This document shows positions 23,174 through 31,238 of a stretch of 64,000 nt of DNA, one piece after another; within the stretch, counting starts at the first letter, position 1, and each line of letters begins with the position of its first letter. This stretch comes from Acidimicrobiia bacterium. GTDB taxonomy: Bacteria > Actinomycetota > Acidimicrobiia > Spongiisociales > ZC4RG35. The translations under genes and the position numbers were made by a program. The stretch covers positions 1 through 64,000 of the forward strand of contig JANQRA010000010.1 of assembly GCA_028284765.1 (NCBI GenBank), given 5' to 3'. The notes beneath the pieces were generated by a model. That model had not been told where the DNA came from. It worked only from the letters and a program-made list of their open reading frames with translations, and made no database searches.

Positions 23174-24412
23174 ATGTCAGATCCTCAAGTGCTTGTCGTC
23201 GGTGGAGGCCCAGCCGGATCGGCTGCGGCCTACTGGCTAGCTCGCGACGGGGCCGAAGTCGTCCTCGTCGAGAAGAAGGAGTACCCGCGCGAGAAGACCT
23301 GTGGAGACGGGCTGACTCCCAGAGCCATCTACCAGCTCAACGACATGGGGTTCGACTTCGACGTGCCCGAGTTCCACAAGATCACGGGTCTCCGCTCGTA
23401 TGCCGGTGACGATCTGATGATCGAGATGAATTGGCCCGACCACACCAAGTTCCCCAACTGGGGTGGCGTCATCAGACGCAAGGACCTCGACGAGCAGGTG
23501 GCCCGATTGGCGGAAAAGGAAGGCGTCGTCATTCGCGAGAAGACATCCGCCACACCCGTGATCGAGAACGGTCAACTCACCTCGGTAGAACTCGCCAATG
23601 GGGGGACGACCGAGACCATCAAACCCAAGCTGGCAGTCATCGCCGACGGCTCGATGAACCGCTTCGGGCGAGATCTCGGAACTGCCCGGAGACGTGACTA
23701 CCCATTGGGTATGGCCGCTCGCGGCTACTACAGCTCGCCTCGCTCGGAGGACCCATTCCTGGAATCCCAACTGGACCTCAGGGACTCCAACGGCAACACG
23801 ATGCCGGGATACGGCTGGGTCTTTCCTCTCGGTGACGGCACGGTCAACGTGGGTGTCGGCCTGCTTTCAACCTTCCGTCACTGGAAGGACATCAACACCA
23901 CTCACATGATGAATGACTACGTCGCGACGGCCCCCGACTACTGGGAGCTGAGCGAGGAAGGGCGGCTCAGCAAGCCGATGGGTGGCAAGTTGACGATGTC
24001 CTATTCAAAGAGCCCGCTCGTCGGCAACAACTGGCTGACGATCGGCGACGCAGCCGGAGCCATCAACCCATGGAACGGTGAGGGGATTTCGTACGCGTAC
24101 GAGACTGGGCGGATCGCCGCCGACTACATCCATCAGTCCCTCGGCGCTGACGACCCGAGTCTCCTCAGTCGCTATCCACAGCGTCTGGATGACGAGTACG
24201 GGCTCTATTACAAGATGGCCCGGATCTTCGTGAAGTTGATCGGCTACCCGTCGGTCATGCGCACCCTGGCCCACACCGGCCTACGCAATCGACCACTCAT
24301 GGAGTGGACGCTGAAGGTGATGTCGAACCTCTTGGATGAGGACGACAAGCACATGGGCGAGCGAACCTATGACGCTCTCGCCGCTGTCGTAAAGACCCTT
24401 CCCACCAAGTGA
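23174..24412 (+). CDS. Geranylgeranyl reductase family FAD-dependent oxidoreductase
   Basis: About 412 residues with an N-terminal FAD-binding GGGPAGSAAAYWLARDG motif, the family motif EKKEYPREKTCGDGL with its conserved Cys, and the second FAD motif IGDAAGAINPWNGEGISYA. Such enzymes reduce prenyl double bonds, in Actinobacteria on the menaquinone side chain (MenJ-like) or archaeal-type and carotenoid precursors elsewhere. Location between rex and the nuo operon makes menaquinone the likely substrate; this is inferred. ATG 23174 matches the family start. Confidence 0.9.
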   Translation: MSDPQVLVVGGGPAGSAAAYWLARDGAEVVLVEKKEYPREKTCGDGLTPRAIYQLNDMGFDFDVPEFHKITGLRSYAGDDLMIEMNWPDHTKFPNWGGVIRRKDLDEQVARLAEKEGVVIREKTSATPVIENGQLTSVELANGGTTETIKPKLAVIADGSMNRFGRDLGTARRRDYPLGMAARGYYSSPRSEDPFLESQLDLRDSNGNTMPGYGWVFPLGDGTVNVGVGLLSTFRHWKDINTTHMMNDYVATAPDYWELSEEGRLSKPMGGKLTMSYSKSPLVGNNWLTIGDAAGAINPWNGEGISYAYETGRIAADYIHQSLGADDPSLLSRYPQRLDDEYGLYYKMARIFVKLIGYPSVMRTLAHTGLRNRPLMEWTLKVMSNLLDEDDKHMGERTYDALAAVVKTLPTK

Positions 24413-24435
24413 ACCCGGATCTACGATGTTGGTCC

Positions 24436-25104
24436 ATGGGTGGGCCGAAGCTTCTTGTTTTCGACGTCAACGAGACTCTCCTCAGCCTCGATCCGATTCG
24501 GGAGAATCTTGAGGCGACCTTCGGGGCAGATCCTCCGATCGGAGAGTGGTTTGCCAGGCTCCTCCACGGCTCACTGCTCGCTAACGATCTCGACCAGTAC
24601 CGCTCCTTCAGTGATATCGCCGCCGAGTCATTGATCAACGTTGCCGCTCGACGCGGGCTCCTACTCAGAGCGGAGGATGCGATCGCCGCCATCGCACCCA
24701 TGAAAGAACTCCCCGCACATCCCGATGTTCTGCCGGCTTTCGAGAGACTTCACGCAGCAGGTTTCGCGATGGCGACGCTGACCAACGGAAGCTCTGAGGT
24801 TGCAGCTGCTCAGATCAAGAACGCCGGTCTCGACCCCTTTGTGCAGCGGACGATCTCCGTCGACGAGGTCAAGCGCTTCAAGCCGGACGAGGCGACTTAC
24901 AACCACGCAGCAGAGGTTATGGATGTGAATCTCTCCGACCTGGTGATGGTTGCTTCACACGACTGGGACTGTGCCGGAGCCATGGCGGCCGGAGCTCAGG
25001 CTGTATTCGTGAAACGTCCGGGCGCCATCTGGGGATTGCCGGTCGAACCGCCCGACAAACAGGTCCCCGACCTGCTGCAAATGGCCTCCGCTCTAGGCGC
25101 GTAG
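24436..25104 (+). CDS. HAD-superfamily hydrolase, haloacid dehalogenase type II-like
   Basis: About 222 residues with HAD motifs: FDVNETLLS (nucleophile Asp near residue 8 of the chosen start), LTNGS (motif II), KRFKPDEATY with the motif III Lys, and ASHDWDCAGAMAAG (motif IV). These fit the 2-haloacid dehalogenase type II branch. Actual substrates of environmental members are often unknown. ATG 24436 is preferred; a GTG nine codons upstream overlaps the previous stop. It is convergent with the aminotransferase gene, overlapping by 12 bp. Confidence 0.87.
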   Translation: MGGPKLLVFDVNETLLSLDPIRENLEATFGADPPIGEWFARLLHGSLLANDLDQYRSFSDIAAESLINVAARRGLLLRAEDAIAAIAPMKELPAHPDVLPAFERLHAAGFAMATLTNGSSEVAAAQIKNAGLDPFVQRTISVDEVKRFKPDEATYNHAAEVMDVNLSDLVMVASHDWDCAGAMAAGAQAVFVKRPGAIWGLPVEPPDKQVPDLLQMASALGA

Positions 25105-26286
25105 TTCCTGCAGCACGTCGAGGACGCGGTCGACCTCATCGGCCGTGTTGTAGTGGACGAATCCGATCCGCACCAGACCTCCAGACTCCATAAGGCCGAG
25201 TCGGTCCATGACGTTCACCGCGTAGTAGTGGCCCGACCAGACGTAGAGGCCGCGCTCTCGAAGCGTCGTCGCAACCCTGTCCGGGTGAAGGCCATCGACT
25301 GAGATGGCGAATGTGGCCACCCGATTCTCGTTCATTTCAGGTACGCCCCAGAGGCGGACATGGTCCATACCCTCGATTCCTGCCAGGAAGCGCTCACCCA
25401 AAGCGGTCTCGTGCTCTTGAATAGCCCCCCACCCAACAGACTCGATGTGCTCGATCGCGGCAGTCACCCCGGCCAGAGATTCGAAGCTCTGGGTTCCCGT
25501 CTCCCACTTGCCCGGAGGATCTGAAGGAGCCGGCCGGACCTTGTACGCCTCGAGTGTCGCGAGCTGGTCCAGTTGGCCCCAGAGGATCCCGGTATGGGGG
25601 CCGAAGAACTTGTAGGCACTGGCGGCCAAGAAGTGGCAACCCATCTCTGCGACGTCGATGCGGTGGTGGGGCCCGGCATGGACGGCGTCGACATAGGCGA
25701 GTGCACCGGCCCGTCGAGCGGCTTCCGAGATTGGTTTGACATCGACCACCGTGCCGAGAGCGTTGGATGAGAGGCAAACCGCCACGAGCCGAGTGTTGTC
25801 GTCGATGAGCCCGATCACCGACTCAGGTGCCAGCCGGAAGGTCTCAGTGTCGAACTCGGCGACCCTGACCTCGACACCCGTTTCCTGGGCGGCTGTCGCC
25901 CACGGAGCAAAGTTCGCGTCATGGTCCAGGCTGGTGAGAACGATGTTGTCGCCGACACTCCAAGTCCTGGCCAGCGCACGACTCACGGCAAAGGTCAGGC
26001 TGGTCATGTTCTGACCGAATGCGATCTCGTCTGGCGAGGCGTTGATGAATCGGGCGACCGCATCCCGAGCTTCGGCAGTGATCCGCACTGCGTCGTCCGA
26101 AGGTCCGTATCCGCCGCCAAGGTTGGAAATGCCGTCGCGCAGCGGTGCGGTCATGGCCTCGATCACTGAGGAAGGAGTTTGGGTCCCTCCCGGCCCGTCC
26201 AGATACGCGGCCGGATGTGGGCCTTCGGCCCTGCTGAGGGCGGGAAACTGACTGCGGATTTCGTCGATATCGAATGGCTCTGACAC
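25093..26286 (-). CDS. Cysteine desulfurase-like class V aminotransferase
   Basis: A 397-residue PLP enzyme of the class V aminotransferase group (VC1184-like cysteine desulfurase-related). Visible motifs: YLDGPGGTQ at the N-terminus, SLDHDANFAPW, DAVHAGPH and the PLP lysine in ASAYKFFGPHTG. The mobile cysteine loop of IscS/SufS is not apparent, so true desulfurase activity is uncertain. It is divergent from the nuoA operon, and the Rex-type operator lies 16 bp from its start, so it may share redox control. Confidence 0.87.
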   Translation of the reverse strand: MSEPFDIDEIRSQFPALSRAEGPHPAAYLDGPGGTQTPSSVIEAMTAPLRDGISNLGGGYGPSDDAVRITAEARDAVARFINASPDEIAFGQNMTSLTFAVSRALARTWSVGDNIVLTSLDHDANFAPWATAAQETGVEVRVAEFDTETFRLAPESVIGLIDDNTRLVAVCLSSNALGTVVDVKPISEAARRAGALAYVDAVHAGPHHRIDVAEMGCHFLAASAYKFFGPHTGILWGQLDQLATLEAYKVRPAPSDPPGKWETGTQSFESLAGVTAAIEHIESVGWGAIQEHETALGERFLAGIEGMDHVRLWGVPEMNENRVATFAISVDGLHPDRVATTLRERGLYVWSGHYYAVNVMDRLGLMESGGLVRIGFVHYNTADEVDRVLDVLQELRA

Positions 26287-26301
26287 CGGCTCAGCCTAAG
26301 C

Positions 26302-26319
26302 GTGTGAATTACCTCACAA
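26302..26319. promoter_or_regulatory. Rex operator upstream of nuoA
   Basis: GTGTGAA (26302-26308), spacer TTAC, CTCACAA (26313-26319): this matches the Rex consensus TTGTGAA-N4-TTCACAA at 12 of 14 defined positions, and the two halves are exact inverted mates apart from the spacer. A rex gene is 3.2 kb away. It lies between the nuoA operon and the divergent aminotransferase gene. Confidence 0.8.
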
Positions 26320-26345
26320 GCTTGCTGTGTCCTATTCTCCGAAGG
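26309..26345 (+). promoter_or_regulatory. Candidate promoter for a leaderless nuo operon transcript
   Basis: TTACCT (26309-26314) and TATTCT (26333-26338) are 18 bp apart and resemble -35 and -10 boxes. The predicted transcription start falls on or next to the GTG at 26345, which would give a leaderless mRNA, common in Actinobacteria; no ribosome binding site is seen. The -35-like box lies inside the Rex operator, so Rex would block polymerase. Confidence 0.45.
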
Positions 26346-26752
26346 TGACCCTGGCTGACTACGCACCAGTCCTCGTCATGCTCGTGCTAGCAACGGGCTT
26401 CGTGGCGGTATCTCTTCTGGTCTCGCGTCTGTTTCGTCCGGATCGACCCACTCCCGAGAAGCTGGAGCCGTACGAGTGCGGGATCATCCCCGAGGTCGAG
26501 CCTTCGCAGCGGTTCCCGGTCAAGTTCTATCTCGTGGCGATGCTTTTTGTCATCTTCGACATCGAAATCATCTTTCTTTTCGCCTGGGCCTCGATTTGGG
26601 ATCAACTCGGTTGGTACGGAGTGGCCGCAATGCTGATCTTCACTTTCTTCGTGGTTGAGACGCTTATGTACGTCTGGAAGCGGGGAGCCCTCGATTGGAA
26701 CGTTAAGAGGCGAGCGCGATACATCCCCGATGAGCTTCAGGACGCGGCGTAG
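26345..26752 (+). CDS. nuoA: NADH-quinone oxidoreductase subunit A (operon 1)
   Basis: About 135 residues with three membrane helices and the family loop [20 protein letters not shown], which contains the conserved Cys near the quinone site. It is a membrane-arm subunit of complex I. I choose GTG 26345 because it fits family length and the promoter geometry; a GTG at 26327 in the same frame is possible but would fall between the Rex site and the -10 box. The stop overlaps the GTG of nuoB. Confidence 0.94.
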   Translation: MTLADYAPVLVMLVLATGFVAVSLLVSRLFRPDRPTPEKLEPYECGIIPEVEPSQRFPVKFYLVAMLFVIFDIEIIFLFAWASIWDQLGWYGVAAMLIFTFFVVETLMYVWKRGALDWNVKRRARYIPDELQDAA

Positions 26753-27219
26753 TGGCCACGACTCCACCCGGCAATCTGCTTATGACCACGGTCGATAAGG
26801 CCGCGAGTTGGGCACGCACGCGCTCGATGTTCCCAGCGACATTCGGTCTCGCCTGCTGCGCGATCGAGATGATGGCAACCGGTGCCGCGCATTACGACCT
26901 TGCCAGGTTCGGCATGGAGGTATTTCGGGCATCTCCACGTCAGGCGGACCTCATGATTGTCGCCGGAAGGGTCAGCCAGAAGATGGCGCCAGTACTTCGA
27001 CAGGTCTATGACCAGATGCCAGACCCGAAGTGGGTCATCTCAATGGGCGCGTGTGCCAGCTCCGGTGGGATGTTCAACAACTACGCCCTAGTACAGGGCG
27101 TGGATCAGATCGTTCCTGTTGACATCTATGTGCCGGGCTGCCCCCCTGGACCCCAGAGCCTGATGCACGGAATCCTCTCCTTGCACGACAAGATCATGTC
27201 GGGGGAGGTGGCGTCGTGA
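26752..27219 (+). CDS. nuoB: NADH-quinone oxidoreductase subunit B (operon 1)
   Basis: A 155-residue peripheral-arm subunit that binds cluster N2, the last Fe-S centre before quinone. Ligands are visible: the tandem CC in [10 protein letters not shown], Cys in [10 protein letters not shown] and Cys in YVPGCPPGP. The GTG start overlaps the nuoA stop by one base, and the stop overlaps the nuoC start. It is shorter at the N-terminus than some homologues but has all the motifs. Confidence 0.97.
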   Translation: MATTPPGNLLMTTVDKAASWARTRSMFPATFGLACCAIEMMATGAAHYDLARFGMEVFRASPRQADLMIVAGRVSQKMAPVLRQVYDQMPDPKWVISMGACASSGGMFNNYALVQGVDQIVPVDIYVPGCPPGPQSLMHGILSLHDKIMSGEVAS

Positions 27220-27677
27220 AGGTCCTCGCCGAGGCCTTCGAGTCGGTCACCTGGACCGAGTCACATGAACAAACAGTGGCAGAAGTGCCCGCTGAAGATT
27301 GGTATGCCTTCGCCGAAGCAGCCAAGGACGCCGGGTTCGAGGTCTGTGTCGACGTGACTGCGGTCGACTGGATGCGGCAGCGGCCGAAGCGGTTCGAGGT
27401 TGTGGCAAACCTGCTCTCTATGAAGGACAAGCAACGCTTGCGAATGGTCACGGGACTGGACCGACAGGATCCGACGGTTGCCTCCATCACCCCCATCTGG
27501 CCTGGAGTCGGTTTCGCCGAACGTGAGGTCTACGACATGTTTGGCATCGTGTTTGAAGGTCATCCCGACCTGACTCGAATTCTCATGCCTGACGAATGGG
27601 AGGGGCACCCGCTCCGCAAGGACTTCGGAGTCGGCTCCGTACCGGTCCAATTCAAAGAATCCCACAAGGTGAATTGA
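27216..27677 (+). CDS. nuoC: NADH-quinone oxidoreductase subunit C (operon 1)
   Basis: A 153-residue peripheral subunit (30-kDa family) with the signature [20 protein letters not shown] and the terminal [23 protein letters not shown] split across two motifs. It packs against NuoD at the quinone-binding junction. GTG 27216 overlaps the nuoB stop (GTGA). The N-terminal domain is shorter than in E. coli-type fused NuoCD. NuoC2 of the second operon is 205 residues. Confidence 0.95.
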   Translation: MKVLAEAFESVTWTESHEQTVAEVPAEDWYAFAEAAKDAGFEVCVDVTAVDWMRQRPKRFEVVANLLSMKDKQRLRMVTGLDRQDPTVASITPIWPGVGFAEREVYDMFGIVFEGHPDLTRILMPDEWEGHPLRKDFGVGSVPVQFKESHKVN

Positions 27678-27678
27678 G

Positions 27679-29019
27679 ATGACTGCCGAGGAGAAAACAC
27701 TCGATATCTGGGTAGCCGGCACGGAGGAGCCGGAGTTCTCGCCAACCGACGAAGGCGAGCAGGAGTTCTCGGACTCCGAATCCGAAGACCGTCTCGCCGA
27801 TCAATACGGACGGGTTATCGATGACGACTACGTCTTCGATGACGAGGTCGCCGACGATGAGCGCATGGTGGTCAACATGGGGCCCCAGCACCCCTCCACG
27901 CACGGCGTTCTTCGACTTCAGCTCGAGATGGAGGGCGAAGTCATCCGGCGGACCAAGCCGATCATCGGTTACCTCCACACAGGCATGGAAAAGACGGCCG
28001 AGCAGCTGACGTTCTCGCAGGGCCCCACCAACGTGACCCGCATGGACTATCTGGCTCCGCTCCATGGTGAGCTGGCCTACTCCCTTGCGGTGGAGCGTCT
28101 CCTCGACGTCGAAGTGCCGCCTCGGGCAGCGGCGATCCGCATTCTGATGACTGAACTCAATCGGGTGTCCTCGCACCTGGTCGCCCTTGCCACCAACGGC
28201 ATGGATATCGGCGCACTGTCGATGATGATCTACGGCTTCCGAGAGCGCGAGTCGATTCTGGCCTTCTTCGAGAAGACCACCGGGCTCCGCATGAATCACA
28301 ATTTCATACGTCCGGGCGGGGTCGCAGCCGACCTCCCGCCAGGTTGGAAAGACGATGTCTCGGCAATTCTCAAGGACATGCCTGAGCGTATGGAGCAATA
28401 CGACGACCTGCTCAGGAACAACCCGATCTGGCTGGCACGGACCGAGGGTGTCGGTGTCATCACTGCCGAGGAGGCGACTGCGTATTCGATCACGGGTCCC
28501 GCACTACGTGCCACGGGTGTCGACTGGGATATTCGAAAGGCGTTCCCGTATTCAGGGATCGACCAGTACGAGTTCGACGTCCCCGTCGGTGAGAACGGTG
28601 ACGTCTATGACCGATACCGCGTCCGTGTCGAAGAGATGCACGAGTCGCTCAAGATCGTCGAGCAAGTCATGGACTCCATGCCGAAAGGCGACTACCGGGT
28701 CGGTGATCGAAAGATCACGCCACCTCCGCGAGCGCGGATCGATGAGTCGATGGAAGCCCTCATCCACCACTTCAAGCTGTTCACCGAGGGGTTCAAGGTC
28801 CCGGCCGGTGAGACTTACGTTGCTGTCGAGTCACCACGTGGTGAGCTCGGTTGCTATCTGGTGTCGGATGGCAACGCGACGCCGTACCGCATGCACACAC
28901 GAGCGCCGTCGTTCTACAACCTCCAGGCGTTGCCGATAGCCATGGGCGACTCCTTGGTCGCGGACACGATCGCAACCATCGCATCGATGGACCCGGTAAT
29001 GGGGGACGTTGACAGATGA
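27679..29019 (+). CDS. nuoD: NADH-quinone oxidoreductase subunit D with acidic N-terminal extension (operon 1)
   Basis: A 446-residue 49-kDa-type subunit. The conserved part starts with NMGPQHPSTHGVLRL near residue 66 and includes GYLHTGMEK, the His and Tyr region for quinone, and the C-terminal GDVDR. The preceding 60 or so residues are strongly acidic (many Glu and Asp, such as DDDYVFDDEVADDE) and are absent from NuoD2 of the second operon. ATG 27679 is 1 bp after the nuoC stop. The stop codon is part of the first hairpin of a family D element, and 157 bp separate it from nuoE, unlike the other tight junctions. Confidence 0.96.
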   Translation: MTAEEKTLDIWVAGTEEPEFSPTDEGEQEFSDSESEDRLADQYGRVIDDDYVFDDEVADDERMVVNMGPQHPSTHGVLRLQLEMEGEVIRRTKPIIGYLHTGMEKTAEQLTFSQGPTNVTRMDYLAPLHGELAYSLAVERLLDVEVPPRAAAIRILMTELNRVSSHLVALATNGMDIGALSMMIYGFRERESILAFFEKTTGLRMNHNFIRPGGVAADLPPGWKDDVSAILKDMPERMEQYDDLLRNNPIWLARTEGVGVITAEEATAYSITGPALRATGVDWDIRKAFPYSGIDQYEFDVPVGENGDVYDRYRVRVEEMHESLKIVEQVMDSMPKGDYRVGDRKITPPPRARIDESMEALIHHFKLFTEGFKVPAGETYVAVESPRGELGCYLVSDGNATPYRMHTRAPSFYNLQALPIAMGDSLVADTIATIASMDPVMGDVDR

Positions 29020-29150
29020 AATCTGTTTCGAGAACGATGAAATCGTTCTCTGACCGAGTTGGTCAGATGACGTGCCATGAAATGACTGCGGAGAACGATG
29101 CAATCGTTCTCCTTTCTGGTGCGAGGGAAAGCCGATTGAAATCGTTCTTG
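29012..29150 (+). repeat. Family D hairpin array between nuoD and nuoE
   Basis: Successive hairpins, several with a GAA or GCA loop between AT and AT: ACAGAT/ATCTGT (29012-29026, containing the nuoD stop), GAGAACGAT/ATCGTTCTC (29030-29050), TGACC/GGTCA (29051-29065), CAT/ATG (29076-29084), GGAGAACGAT/ATCGTTCTCC (29090-29112) and CGAT/ATCG (29133-29144). The first two resemble the pair at 62670-62709 with compensatory stem changes. No gene fits in this gap. It may stabilise, attenuate or process the nuo mRNA. Confidence 0.75.
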
Positions 29151-29176
29151 GACCTGCCGCAAGGAGCAGTCAGGCG

Positions 29177-29800
29177 ATGAGCATCTGGTCAGAGGCCACT
29201 CAACAGCGAGCCCGAGACATTCTCTCCCGTTACCCGGAGAAGAGGTCCGCGGTCATGCCACTGCTCTATCTGGCGATGGCTGAGGAGGGCCATCTCACCA
29301 ACGAAGGCATGGCAGAAGTGGCCAATTGGTGTGAGATCACACCAGCTCAGGTTCAGGCGGTTGCCAGCTTCTACACCATGTACAAGCGCGAGCGCACCGG
29401 GAAGTATCTGGTGTCCTGCTGCACCTCGATCTCCTGCATGTTGCTTGGTGGCGACGATGTGCTTCATGCGGTGGAGGATGAATCAGGAGTCCCTCACGGC
29501 GAGACCGACCAAGAGGGCGTTCTCTCAGTCGAACATGTCGAATGCATCGGCGCTTGCGGCGGTGCGCCTGCGGTCCAGGTCAACTACGAGCTGATCGAAG
29601 GTGTCACACCGGAAAAGGCTCGCGAGTTGGTGCAGTGGCTCAAGAAGGCCAAGCCAGAAGTAGTCAACACCGACGAGATGCAGCAGCTGTTTGGTGGTAC
29701 CCGCAGCTTTGATTGGGGAATCGCAGAGCAGGGCGGCGCCGTCGGTCCCTATCCAGCTTTCCAACCACTGGGCACGGTGGAGAGCGAGGCGGAGGTTTGA
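29177..29800 (+). CDS. nuoE: NADH-quinone oxidoreductase subunit E (operon 1)
   Basis: A 207-residue subunit with a helical N-terminal part and a thioredoxin-like 2Fe-2S domain. The four ligands (N1a centre) are in SCCTSISCMLLGG and VECIGACGGAP. NuoE supports NADH oxidation together with NuoF. An AAGGAG sequence precedes ATG 29177. The C-terminal 40 residues (SFDWGIAEQGGAVGPYPAF) extend beyond the domain. The stop overlaps nuoF (TTGA). This gene is missing from the second operon. Confidence 0.95.
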   Translation: MSIWSEATQQRARDILSRYPEKRSAVMPLLYLAMAEEGHLTNEGMAEVANWCEITPAQVQAVASFYTMYKRERTGKYLVSCCTSISCMLLGGDDVLHAVEDESGVPHGETDQEGVLSVEHVECIGACGGAPAVQVNYELIEGVTPEKARELVQWLKKAKPEVVNTDEMQQLFGGTRSFDWGIAEQGGAVGPYPAFQPLGTVESEAEV

Positions 29801-31176
29801 GCACGCCGCTGATCGTGACGAAGCGGATGGTCGACCATCCCTCGGACTCACACACGCTCGAGCGCTACGAGGAGACTGGTGGCTACGTCGAGGCCAAGAG
29901 GGCTCTCGGATTGACTCGGGATGAGCTTGTCGAAGAGGTCAAGGCATCAGGTCTTCTGGGCCGCGGAGGAGCAGCGTTCTCGGCCGGTCTCAAGTGGAGT
30001 TTCCTTGCGCCGGCTCGCCCGTCGTATCTCGTCATCAACGGTGATGAGTCCGAGCCAGGAACCTTCAAGGATCGTCAGCTTCTCGAGCGAGACCCTCATC
30101 AGATGATTGAGGGGATCATCATCACGGCAATCGCTAACGAGGTTCATCACGCTTTCGTCTACATCCGCGGCGAGTATCCCAAGCCGGCCCGAAGGGTCCA
30201 GACCGCCGTCGATGAGGCCTATGCGAATGGCTACTTGGGGAAGGGCATCTTCGGGTCGGACTACGACCTCGAATTGACGGTCCACCTTGGAGGCGGTGCC
30301 TACATCTGTGGCGAAGAGACAGCTCTGATCAACTCGTTGGAGGGCCAGCGTGGCGAACCGAGGCTGAAGCCTCCGTACTTCCCGGCCGCAAAGGGTCTCT
30401 ACATGATGCCCACGATCGTCAACAACGTCGAGACGGTGTCCAACCTGCCGCACATCCTGGCCATGGGCTCCGACGACTACGCGAGCCTGTCGGACAACGC
30501 AGACACAGGCACGTTCATGATGTCTCTCTCCGGGCACGTGAACCGGCCTGGCAACTATGAGCTTCCACACGGGATCACCTGGCGCGACCTCATCTATGAC
30601 ATCGGAGGCGGGATTACGGGCGACAAGGAACTCAAGGCGTGGATCCCCGGTGGTGCCTCTGCTCCATGGTTCGTTCCTGAAGAGCACCTCGACTTGGAGA
30701 TCTCGAAAGACGCGACTGCGGCCGCAGGTTCGATGCTCGGTTCCGGGGCCGTCATCGTCATGGATGAAGACACCTGCATGGTTCGGGCCGCCGAACGGGT
30801 GGTTCGGTTCTTCGCCCACGAATCGTGTGGTCAGTGCACCCCCTGCCGGGAGGGCACGACCTGGCTCGAGATGATCCTGCGGCGCATCGAAGAAGGCCAG
30901 GGGAGAGCGGTTGACCTCGACCTGGCGGTTGATGTCTCCGATGGGATTTCGATAGGACTCGGATGGCCGCCGAAGATGACGACTATCTGCCCCCTTGGTC
31001 CATCAGCTGTGTCGCCAATCAAAGCTCTGAAGGACTACTTCATCGATGAGGTTGACAGACACGTCGCCGAAGGCGGCTGCTGGTTCCCTGGGGCCAAGAA
31101 GACCTTGAACACCCCCGTGCTCGTTGGCAGTCCGACCACGCGCGCCAGTCGATCGGCACCCAGGGCGGAGTCGTGA
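29797..31176 (+). CDS. nuoF: NADH-quinone oxidoreductase subunit F (operon 1)
   Basis: About 459 residues from TTG 29797, which has GGAGG just before it and overlaps the nuoE stop. NuoF binds NADH, FMN and the N3 4Fe-4S cluster: GLLGRGGAAFSAGLKW (NADH), GGGAYICGEETALINSLEG (FMN), and cluster ligands in ESCGQCTPCREGTTW plus the Cys of TTICPLG. It is the entry point of electrons from NADH. A 61-bp gap with a palindrome follows before nuoG. Confidence 0.96.
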   Translation: MSTPLIVTKRMVDHPSDSHTLERYEETGGYVEAKRALGLTRDELVEEVKASGLLGRGGAAFSAGLKWSFLAPARPSYLVINGDESEPGTFKDRQLLERDPHQMIEGIIITAIANEVHHAFVYIRGEYPKPARRVQTAVDEAYANGYLGKGIFGSDYDLELTVHLGGGAYICGEETALINSLEGQRGEPRLKPPYFPAAKGLYMMPTIVNNVETVSNLPHILAMGSDDYASLSDNADTGTFMMSLSGHVNRPGNYELPHGITWRDLIYDIGGGITGDKELKAWIPGGASAPWFVPEEHLDLEISKDATAAAGSMLGSGAVIVMDEDTCMVRAAERVVRFFAHESCGQCTPCREGTTWLEMILRRIEEGQGRAVDLDLAVDVSDGISIGLGWPPKMTTICPLGPSAVSPIKALKDYFIDEVDRHVAEGGCWFPGAKKTLNTPVLVGSPTTRASRSAPRAES

Positions 31177-31207
31177 TGAGTCTCATTCTGAGGGCTGTGG
31201 ACTTCGC

Positions 31208-31238
31208 TATGCGATGGTACGAACCCAGGGTTCGCATA
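31208..31238. repeat. Palindrome between nuoF and nuoG resembling half of family A
   Basis: TATGCGA (31208-31214) and TCGCATA (31232-31238) enclose CGAACCC-A-GGGTTCG (31220-31234, partly overlapping arms). The words GCGAT and GAACCC-N-GGGTTC match the right half of family A, with extra bases between. The right arm runs into the nuoG start codon. It could be a decayed family A copy or an independent translational control hairpin. Confidence 0.5.

Noticed and set aside
24409-24425. Further copy of family A (GTGAACCCGG)
   Set aside because: Only about nine bases match and the central palindrome is missing.
29012-29150. CRISPR array
   Set aside because: Hairpin units are not equal in length or spacing, spacers are absent and no cas genes are present.
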